Below are positions 46,001 to 56,717 of a DNA stretch of 64,000 bases, one piece after another; the stretch's first letter is position 1; each line of letters opens with the position of its first letter. Origin of the DNA: Dromiciops gliroides (Eukaryota; Chordata; Mammalia; Microbiotheria; Microbiotheriidae). The translations under genes were made by a program, and so were the position numbers. Location: contig NC_057866.1 of assembly GCF_019393635.1 (NCBI RefSeq), forward strand, positions 310,001-374,000, read 5' to 3'. Under the pieces are notes generated by a model. That model was not told where the DNA came from, did no database searches, and worked only from the letters and a program-made list of their open reading frames with translations.

Positions 46001-49000
46001 GAGCGCTGGCCCTGGAGTCAGGAGTACCTGAGTTTGGATCCGGCCTCGGACACTTGACACTTACTAGCTGTGTGACCTTGGACAAGTCACTTAACCCCAA
46101 ATGCCTCACTTTAAAAAAAAAGGGGGAAAAAAGGCTTCAGTCAGGGCTGGGGAGCAGAGTGGATCTCAGAGGGGAGACTGGCCTGAGCATGAAGGGGACA
46201 ATGCCAGGCATCAGTTTTCCTGAAGCTGTGCAAGAGCAGGCTTAGGAACTGGACCCTGAGGTCATCCAGAGAGGCGATGGCCCTTTATCTGGAGGCTCCT
46301 GGGGCCACTGGAATGCGGAGCCTTCTGGCCTCCAGCATCAGTCTAGAACTTACTGGCACTTTCCCCACGGGCCTGCCTCTGGCACCAGCCTGAAAAGAGC
46401 TGATTCCCCTCCTCCGCGTCCCTGGAGCCATCCCTGGAGGAGGCACCTTGGTCTGTTCTTGAGTGCCTGGTGATGCCGCACTTTCAGCAGCTCTTCCCTG
46501 GTGTGGCCTCGGGGCTTCCAGGGCGTGGTGGGCTGCCCCCAAGGGATGCTTCTGCTGTGGACTTGGAGGGCTTTGTCTGCCCAGCAGTCCCTCTGCCCAC
46601 CTGCTCTTGCTCAAGGGCTCCCTGGTCTTGGGGGGCACAGAGCAGGGCCCGTGGTTGCCCAAGCTGAAAGAAAAGGCCCAGTGGCTGCTTGGAAGGACTT
46701 GGAACCCAAAGGCTGAGTTGGCTGGAGGCGGCCTCTGGGTGGGAAGCTGGGCACCCGCTTGTGGTGGCCGGGACAGGGGCCAATACCTGCTGCTCTCTCT
46801 GTCCTTGTAGCTTACTGGAGGTTCTGGCTGTGTGTCAGCGTGGTCTACGAGCTATTCCTCATCTTCATCCTCTTCCAGGTAAGCGGCACAGACTCCCGGG
46901 GGGCGGGGGGGCGGGGCTGGAAAGGACAGAAGGCGGCCTTTCCCAGGCCAGCTGACTCTCTGAGGGAGCATGCGTCTGGTAGCTTGGCAACTGCTTCAGA
47001 GTGCGGGGGAGAGAAGGACCTGGAAGCAGACACTTGGTCTCTCCTGGCAAAGAAAATGGGGCACCTGCCACAGGCGCTTCAGGTCTCAGTGGAAAAAGAT
47101 CTCCTTTGGAGATGTAGCTTAGCAAGGTGACCTGGGTGCCCCCCCCAGGAGTGAGGGGGTGTCCCTGTAGGGGCTTTCCCCAGAGAGGCTGGGGAGGGAG
47201 TCTGAGCTGGCAGTGCTGAGGCCCCCAGGTGGCCACCACCAGGGCTGCCCCTCCTCTCCGGGTTAAATCTTTGCTTCTTGAATGGAGCCAAAGAAGTTGT
47301 GGCCAGTGTGTACTTGGAGAACATGTGTGTTCCTGAGGATATGTTTGCCTCTCGAGAGCAGCTAGTGAAGCTCCCTCCGGTGCCAACCCTTCTGGACGGC
47401 TTCACTCCTCCCCTCCCCCTCCTCACAGAGTCCCCTGGGACAGGGAGCCTCAGTTCTCCTGTGGGCCCCGGGGCCACTTCTTCCTTTGTGGGGTGCAGGG
47501 CCACAGACGCACGGAGAACCCCAGAGTGTTCAGAGGCGAAATCCAAGCCAGCCAAGCCCGATTGTAGATAGGCCTGATGAGAGCTGTGCTGGCACTGGGG
47601 GTGAGATGCAGGTAGGAGCTGGTGCTGGCAGCTGAGAGAGACACACAGAGATAAAGAGAAAGGAAAGAGGAGAGAGAGACAGAGAAAGAGAGAAGAGAAA
47701 CAGAGAGAAAGAGAAGAGAGAGAAGAGAGACATAGGAAGAAAGGAGAGAGAGGAGAGACAGAGAGAAAGAGAAGAGATGGAGAGAGGGAGACAGAGAGGG
47801 AGGTCTCTGGGAGATCCGAGACGACAAGTGGGTGGTCAGCACCGGTCCTGAAGGAGTGCAAAGGCAGGGCTTCCCAGAGTCATCCTGGAGGAGCAGGTCA
47901 GGAGCGAGAGAGGCCAGCCCCTTGTCAAGGACACAGGGAGCATAGAGAGGACAGGCATGGGTGGGGAGGGATTTTTAGGGAAAGGGGAGCCCTGGTGTGT
48001 CAGAGGACAGCAGCCAGTAGACAGGGCAAGGTGGAAGGTTTGTGGGAACACCCTCGTGGCCTTGCGGGGTACTCCCTGCAGTCAGCAACGCTCTGTTCTG
48101 GCTGTGTGTCAGCCCGGTCTCATTCAGACTTCCTCAGACAGAGGCTTTGCAATTGTCGAGGTCAGACCTCTGTTTTCTGTCCGGCCATCCGGGGTGTCTG
48201 GTTCTTAATGAAGTGAGTCACTGACTCACCTTTGCCAACAGCGCCACACTAGAGGTCCCTGGCCTGTAGTTGGCTTTTCTCGTCGGTGAAAGCCGCCCCT
48301 CCCACCTTTTCCCTGGCCTCCAGCCTCCCTCCTGTCGTCCCTGCTGTCCGCGCTGTCCAGATGTCATTCGTCTGGGCCTCGTGGACCCTTCCCCACCATC
48401 TCACTCGTGTCGGCTTCATCGTGCTCCTTCTCCCCGTCTCCCACAGACCAACCCCCTGGAGCTTTATCTTACCCACCACACGGTGTCCACGCCACCCCCA
48501 GGCCATCCCCACACTGTGGACTCGGCCTCCTGCCCATCTGCCTCCTCTTCTTTGTCTTCCTGCTTTTACCATGTTAACTTCCAAGAGCAGGGACCGTCCT
48601 GCCTGGGTCATGTGCCCATGCTTCTCCTCATCTCTCTCGGCCTGCCTCTTCTTGTCTTTCTCATCTGGGCAGAGGACACGAGCCCAGCCCCCAGCCCACC
48701 CGCCGCCCCTTTTTCCCCCCATCATGCCTCCTCAGGGAGCTTCTCTCGGACCCAGGTGGCAGCGATTCCCCATCCTCTCTGCCCAGCGAAGGGGGGCATG
48801 TCAGGGGGAGGGCACCCTCGCACTTTCAGGCTCTGCCCCCTTCCTCAGCTCCCTGGCCTTGCACATCTACCCTCTGCCAGTCCTGCCAAGCAACCTCTGT
48901 GTATGTGGTGCCTGCACTGGCCGGACTGGGCACAGGAATGCCAGACCCCAGGGAGCCAGAGCTTCCTTTTGAAGGTGCTCGCCACAGTCTACTTGGGGGA

Positions 49001-52000
49001 CAGCGGCCTGGGCCAAGCCAGGAGGAGGAGGATGGGGCAGTTGCCCCCCAGAAGATGTGAAGGGGGAGCACATTCCTAGAGACTCTGAGGAGTAAGCCCT
49101 TGAGAAGGGGTGGCAGGGGGACCCTAGACCTTAGAAAAGTCTCAGCCTACCTGGCCTCTGCTTCATCTTTAACCGGAGGCCTGCTAAGGGCCCACCAGTG
49201 CCACACCTCAGGCTCAGAGATAGGTCTGAGCAGCACATCACAGTGACTGGGAGCTCGGGGGCCTGGAATTCCAGGGGGGTCAGAGAACAAACCCAGATGG
49301 ATGCAAGATGTGGAGATGGTCATTTCTACGTGTCCACTTTGGGCATGTCCATGACAGCATGGTCAGATGGGAGATGGTCAAGAAGAAGACTAGGATTGAG
49401 CGTGGAGATGTACCTACCCTTTGACCTAGAGATGCATTGTCAGGGAGGCCAGTGATAAAAAAGCCGTAGAGCCCAGAGTATCCGCAACTGCATTTTGTGG
49501 AGCCCAACGGAGAGATGCCATCGGTCATCTGGGGACGGCTCCATGGAACGCGGTGTGTGTGTGTGCCTGTCTCTGGGATGGATCCACGTGGGCCGAGAAA
49601 CGCTGAAGGACCGAGGCAGAAGTGAGAAAGGGGGCCCTCAACGAGACCCTCACCTCGTCGCCATCCACCACAGCCAAAGCACCACGACCAGACCGCCAGG
49701 GCTGACCGTGGCGGCTCCAGAGAGCCCAAGGCCACGTGCAGCATCCGACTTTGGCAGCTGCTGGGTCAGTTTCTTGGGCCGTGTTGGTTTCCTCTTGATT
49801 CTACGGGATGGCTCAGGGTGGGACGTATAGGCATTGTAGAAACCAAACCTATCAATAAAATTGGATTTTCTTTTTTCCAAAGAGAGGTCATGGGACTTTT
49901 CTCTTGGTCTCTTCCAGTCTGTGGCGTGCCTGGCAGCGAAGGCAGCGGCGTGGCGACGGCCGGTCCCACAGATCGCCCGGAGACGCCAGCTCTGACGGGC
50001 TGGGCCCTGACTCTCAGAAGAGCAGAAGACGGCCTTTGGGGCCTCCCCTGGGGGCCCCCACGGGCCTGCAGAGCAGCTAGCCCTGAGCTGTGGGACACAC
50101 AGATGGCCTTGTCTCTGAGACAGGAAGCCAGCTTTCTTGGGCTTGGGAAGGGACTGAGGTGAGGAGGGAGAGGCCCAAATAAGCTCCTTAGAGGCCTACT
50201 GTGCGCCAGGCCCTTACCCTTCTTATCTCATCTTGTCCTCATTGTACACATTGGGGAGAAGGTAGCAAGAGGTTAGGGGCCTTGCCCAGGGTCAGACAGC
50301 TAGTAAGTTTCCAAGGCTGAATTTGAACTTGGGGTCTTGCTGACTCCAGGCCTAGAGAGACTGAGGACAGGAGTCTGTGGAAAAGACCAGAGGGAATGAG
50401 GAAAGGGACTGCTTGTTCTGAGCGCCATGGAAGGGGAGACTCGCCTAGGGTCCCAGGGGGTGACCCTAGGGATCTGTGCTGGGCCACCTAGGCAGCTTAG
50501 ATCACAGGCATTTGGGAGAGAGAGAAGCAGCTAGTCTGAGGGTGGAGCCGGCCCATCTATCCGTCGCCCACCAGGACCCAGGAGGGGGGACTGTCCTGGG
50601 TCCCTCAGAGGCCAGGCTCTGGCCATGAGCATCGAGTGGGTGGGGCAGGTGGGAAGGACAGCATTTAGTAAGCGCTTACTGTGTGCAGAAGAGAAGGTTC
50701 AGGTGGGGCCCAGGTGGAGGCGGCAACCACAGAGAATGAGGGGGAACAGCGGCAGAGAAAAGCCCAGGAGTCTGTGAGCAGCGCTGTCCCCCAGTGGGGG
50801 GTGCGAGCAGGGGCAAGTCCAGCTGGCATCTGCCCATACTGCTGGCTGACCTCACCGGGCACCCCCCCTCCCAGCTTCCAGTCCAGCACGTCCGGCCATC
50901 TCAGACTCGGGGCCTTGATCTGTTCTCGCCTCTCGCCTCTTCCCCTGGTTTGACCTCCAGGTACACAGTGAGGCACACGCATACACACATGTGCACACGT
51001 GGTATTGTGTCCACTCAAGGCCGTCCCTGGGCATGTGCCCATGTTGCCATGAGGAGCCTCACCAGGCCCAGAGCCGCCCTCCCTTCTGGGCCATGTGAGG
51101 TACTGTATAGCCACGGCCCTGGCGGGTCCCAAGCTCGAGGTGGCCCCTGGAAGCAGACGCCGAGGACAAGGATCCCTGGAAGATGAAGATCCCTAGACGG
51201 AGATGTCTCTCCTTCCTTGGCCAGCCCCAGGGCCTGTGCTCCCTCCTCCTGACCTTTCCCACCTCCCCCTGCCCTGCTTCCTGGGGCCTCCAGGATCAGA
51301 CATGCGACATCTTCGTGGCCTCATCTCCCCGTCCTGGCTTGCGCTGGAGTCTTCGCCCAGCGTCCACTCTGAGAATGTTGTCTCCCTCCCAGACGGCCAT
51401 GCTGTGTTCTGCCCAGGGCCTGGTACGCAGCGAGTGCTTCAGCGGTGCTCGTCAGCTGACTGTGGGCCTCACGACCCAGGCTTCACAGGATCTTCTGCAC
51501 TCGGTGCTATAGGACGTCTCCCTCCATTGCCAGACCTCGCAAGGCTCGGGACCAAGATTTCTCCCCTCCTTGCAGTCGTCTCCCCTCCAGCCCCCAGCCC
51601 CGGGGTGCTGGTAAGCCTGGAGGGTAGCCTTGCTGGGGCAAGAGCTGCACCAGCCCCCTCAATGCAAAAACCAAGTGGGAATAGCCATGAGGAAGGGGCG
51701 CCCCTTGAGCCCCTGGTACTAGGGCTCAGGCCCTGGGCAGAGCTGTTGAGGAGCCAGTGGCTCAGTCATCCTGGAGCCCTTCATGAGAAGGGGCTGGCCC
51801 CGGGGGTCTCAGCCTTGCCCCTCTGGACTTTGAACAGCTGTGGAGGGCGTGGCCTCAACCTCAGCTCGGGCTTCAGGGGCCCACAGGACCGGGCACCTGG
51901 TCCCATCCCCAAGCCTCAGCTCTCTGCTGAGAGGCCTCCCGGCCCCCTTCCTCCTTGCCTGGGAATCGGCACTTGCTTTTCTGTCCTCGCCCCATCAGGG

Positions 52001-55000
52001 GTCATCTCTGAGCTCCAGTGGGCACCAGCCAGTCTGGGGAGGGCACCTACCTCTGTGCGGCAGCCAGGCCCTCTCGGCTGTGCCGTGGGTGGGTGTCCTG
52101 AGGCCTGGCGGGGCCTGCAGGGCTGGTCTCTGTCGGTCTTTCAGACAGTGCACGACGGAAGGCAGTTTCTGAAGTACATCGATCCAAAGCTGGGCGTCCC
52201 CTTGCCAGAGCGGGACTATGGAGGAAACTGCCTCATTTATGATCCAGACAACGAGACGGACCCATTTCACAACATCTGGGTGAGTGAGGCCCGAGGGCGG
52301 GAGGCCGATCTTCGCTCTTCCCCATTGGGATCTTCTGGGATCCTTCTCATTTTATAGTTAGGGAAACAGGCAGGCAGTAGGTGACCAAGGCTAGATTTGA
52401 ACTCGGGTCTTAGAGTGTTTTGTAGGTAGTAAGTTAGTTGTCACTAGAGGCTTTAGACAGAGGCTGGACAGCCATTTGTTGGGGATGTCACACAGGGGAG
52501 TCTGGGTTAGGTGAAGGTTGGACTGGAGGCTTGAGTCCCCGGGGCCTGACAGGGACCCCACCTCAGACAGACCCCAGATGCTCTCCTGTTTTTCTGCAGG
52601 ACAAACTGGACGGATTCGTTCCCGCTCATTTCCTTGGCTGGTACTTGAAGGTATGGCCTGTGGCGTGGCAGTCCCTGGGAGACCTCAGCCTCTTTGTGGA
52701 GAAGGCGGGGGGAAGGCCGGGGCAGAGAGGTGGGAGAAGGGCCAATGTGGAGACCTCAAGACTCCCAGGGTGGGCAAGATTCCACACAGAGGACTATCAT
52801 GGGTGCCCTGGCTCCAGGCAGTTTATGGGCTTGCTCTCTCCCCGCACACCCCCCCCCCCCGCCCCATCCCCGCTCCCAGCCAAAATATCTGGTGACCTCT
52901 CCTGCCTCCCAGGGGGCCACATTAGACTGGGAGCTCCTCATGGGCAGGGGCTGCCTGGAGCCTGGCACCCAGTCTGTGCTTCCTCTCTGACCGAAGGCCA
53001 GGCGGAGGGGGCCGTGGTGCCAGGTGTCCTCGAGCCCACCCCCCCTCCTTTGGCCTCTCTGGGGGACCCGGGAAGGGTGGGTGCCAGACTGCCCTCTCCA
53101 TCTCATGCCCCCAGACCCTGATGATTCGGGACTGGTGGATGTGCATGATCATCAGCGTGATGTTCGAATTCTTGGAATACAGCCTGGAGCATCAGCTGCC
53201 CAATTTCAGCGAGTGCTGGTGGGATCACGTAGGTATTTCTGTTCCCCAAGGGCCTGGCCAGGCCCTGGTGGGCTGCTTTCCCCTTGACGTGTGACACTGA
53301 GCAGCTGTGGATGTATGGACTCTGCTGCCCCACCGCAGGGAGGCAGCCAGGTACAGAACCTGGCAGGGCAGAAGCCCTCGGCAGCTCAGGGCAATGGGTA
53401 TGGGGAGAGTCACAGAGTCCCGAGTTCAAATCCAGCCTCTAACATTTGGCTGTTGGGTGGGGAAGTGAAGCCCCAGGGAGGTGATTTCCTAGGTCTGGTC
53501 CCCATTCACCCCAGAGCCTGGACTGGGCACCATCTTCTACCACATCTCCTGGCTACTCAGTCGCCTATGGGTTGGAAGGCTTGGGTCACATCAAGATTCC
53601 TGCAGAACAAGAGCTGAAGCTCCTTGCACCCACACCCAGACAGAGAAGAGACCTGGGAAAGACAGGGACGGGTGGCAAGTGAAGCCCCCATATGACTCTG
53701 TATGTGTGTGTGGCTTTGTGTATAACAGTCTGTGTGTTACACACACAGTATAAATAGTATGAGACTGACTGTGTGTGATGGTATGTATGTAATTGGATGT
53801 GTGCAGTGTAATCATGTGTGTGTGTGTGTGTGTGCGCGTGCGCGCACGCACGTGCGCTTATATGATCCCATGAATCCAGAAACTAAAGTTGTTTTCATCT
53901 AGTGCGGAAATGGGGCAGAGGAGGCCTTCCTGAAAGCTGTTTTTACTAAGATAGTTTCATTGGGTTTTTCTTTTCTTTGGGGTGTGGGGGGATGCCTCCC
54001 CTCCCCCATCCCATCTCTTCTCCTTTCTCTGTCTCTGTCTCTCTCTCCCCCACACTGAATGTGATCAGAGGCCCTTTCTCCATATCCCGATCAAACCCTA
54101 TCAGTTTTATTGTTGGTGGGTTATTTTCCAACCATCAGCATGTTGCAGGTATAGAGCACACTTGACCATGACAGATACCACCTGCCCTTTCTTAGGTTGT
54201 CCTGACATAGTCTGGCCCCAGTGTAGTAAGTTTTCGATCTACAGTTGTCTTTTTCTGCCTTATCTCTGTGATGACAGTAAGAATAGTAGCTCAGGTTCAT
54301 GTAGCACCTTACAAATGTCATTTCCTTTGATCCCTTCTTCTAGAGAAGGAAACTGAAGCAGGCGGTGTCTGGTATAGGAGGACCCTTCCAGGGTGGTTGT
54401 GCACTTCTTGGGCCAGAATCATCCGTGCCCCTCTTCTTGTGTTTGATGGCATGTCCCATGGAGGTGGATGTGGGTGTGACACTCTTCTCCTTTCCAGTGG
54501 ATAATGGACGTGCTCTTATGTAATGGGCTGGGCATCTACTGTGGCATGAAGACCCTGGGCTGGCTTTCTCTGAAGACGTACAAGTGGCAGGGACTTTGGA
54601 ACATCCCCACCTACAAGTATGTGTGTGTGGTGGGGGGGGGGGTTGGGCACGGTGAATTACTTGTGCATTTGGAGGTGGGGTGCCACGGTTCTGCCTTTCT
54701 GCAGAAAACTCTGTCTGGGGCTGCTGTCATCTCCCGCACCGTCCAGAGGGAGGCAGATAAAGCATCTATAAGCACTTGTGTGCCAGTTACATTGGGCTAA
54801 GTGCCAGGGATACAGAAAGAGGCAGAAGGCAGTCCCTGCCCTCAAGGAGCAGCTTACGGTCTTGTAAGGAGGAGACCACAAGCCAACAAACACGGATGAA
54901 GCGAGCTCTAGACAGGATAAACAGGAAAGAATGAATTCCAGGGAAAGCCCCAGCATGAAGAGTGGCAGTGGAAGGCGCACTGTAGGAGGGGGCTAGAGCA

Positions 55001-56681
55001 GAGCGGTGGGGAGAGCCTTCCAGGGTTCATTGGTGGGTCAACCAGAAGGCCAGAAGTTAGGGCTGAGAGAATTGATTTGATGACTTGCCCAGGATCACAC
55101 AGCTGGTTGGGGTCTGGCTCGGCTCCAGCTTCAGTGGTAACAACACTGGCACCAAGAGTCCAGCAAGAAGTACATTTCCCAAGTGTTAGCTGCTGACCAG
55201 GTGCCCTTTATACTGGAGATCAAATAACTCATTAAAAAGAGAAGCACCAGGGGCAGCTAGGTGGCTCAGTGGATAGAGCACCGGCCCTGGAGTCAGGAGG
55301 ACCTGAGTTCAAATCCGGTCTCAGACACTTAACACTTATTAGCTGTGTGACCCTGGGCAAGTCACTTAACCCCAATTGCCTCACTAAAAAAAAAAAAAAG
55401 AGAAGCACCCCCAAGCCACCATCTTATCATAAAGTCAGAAAAGGCCTTTGACAAGGTACAATACTCATTTATGCTTTAAAATGCCTAGGTCTTTAAACAA
55501 CCCACGGTTAAAAGGGTGAAATCAAAAGCTAGTGTTATGTGCCGTGTGATACACCAGAACCTCTCCCAGTAAGTATAAGAGTCAAGTAATGGTTCCCTCA
55601 TCCCCACTACTGTAGCACCAGCAGGAGATATTCCGAGTGGGATAGTTTACCCAGAAGATCAGAAAAAAGAAAATCTGGTAGAATCAGCAAAGAAACTCAT
55701 CAAGACCATTAATAGCACGGGGACAACAAAACAACAGGAGAAAATAATAGAAAGGGAAGATCCTTTTTTTTTGGTGGGGCAGTGAGGGTTAAATGACTTG
55801 CCCAGGGTCACACAGCTGTTAAGTGTCAAGTGTCTGAAGCTGGATTTGAACTCAGGTCCTCCTGAATCCAGGGCCAGTGCTTTATCCACTGTGCCACCTA
55901 GCTGCCCCCCAGAAGATCTATTTTAAAATAACTACAAACTGCATAAAATATCAGGGAATGAATCCACCAAGTCACCTGCAAGATTTATAGATACTATATA
56001 AAGTGTGTGCATAGATAGAGTATATATACAATTGCAAAATAACCCTTAAATCAGCAACGGAAGTGCTGTGCCAGGGTCAGCTCTGCTGGTGTAAGAAAAA
56101 TGTCTATGGTTCCAAAGGTAATCTACAGATTGAATGGAGGGGAAAAGAACCAATAAAAGCCTTGAATCTCAAGGGAGATCATTGTAAAAGTAGGAATGAG
56201 GGGCAGCTAGGTGGTGCAGTGGATAAAGCACCGGCCCTGGAGTCAGGAGGACCTGAGTTCAAATCCAGCCTCAGACACTTGACACTAGCTCTGTGACCCT
56301 GGGCAAGTCACTTAACCTCCATTACCCTGCAAACAAAACAAAACAAACAAACAAAAAAAGTAGGAATGAAAGGAGAAGAGGGTTTCCAGGTCTTATACAC
56401 TAAAGCAGTAATTATAAAAATTATTGGTATGTGTTAGAAGTAAAAGTTTAGATGAGAGGAACCATTTTTTTCTTCTATCATAAAAGAGTATTTTATTATT
56501 TTCCAGTTACATGTAAAGATTAGTTTTCAATATTTGTTTTCTATTTTTTTTAATTAATAAAGTATTTTATTTTTTTCCCATTACATGTAAAGATAGTTCT
56601 CAACTTTTGTTTATACAGGCTTTCCAATTTCAGATTTTTCTCCCTCCCTCCCCTAGACAGCAGGTAATCTGATATAGGTTT

Positions 56682-56717
<36 letters not shown>

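Noticed and set aside
47079-47861. Ser/Leu-rich minus frames of 130-260 codons
   Set aside because: Translation of the purine-rich low-complexity tract at 47630-47810.
48270-49079. Plus frame of 269 codons in PTDSS2 intron 4
   Set aside because: C/T-rich intron text; no domain, start context or splice support.
49270-49870. Possible retrocopy or degraded LINE ending in AATAAA near 49853
   Set aside because: Faint L1-like wording in places but too diverged to assign; no TSD or tail seen.
51203-52357. 384-codon plus frame ending in PTDSS2 exon 5
   Set aside because: Only the last part (52145-52279) is the PTDSS2 exon; the rest is stop-free intron without coding character.
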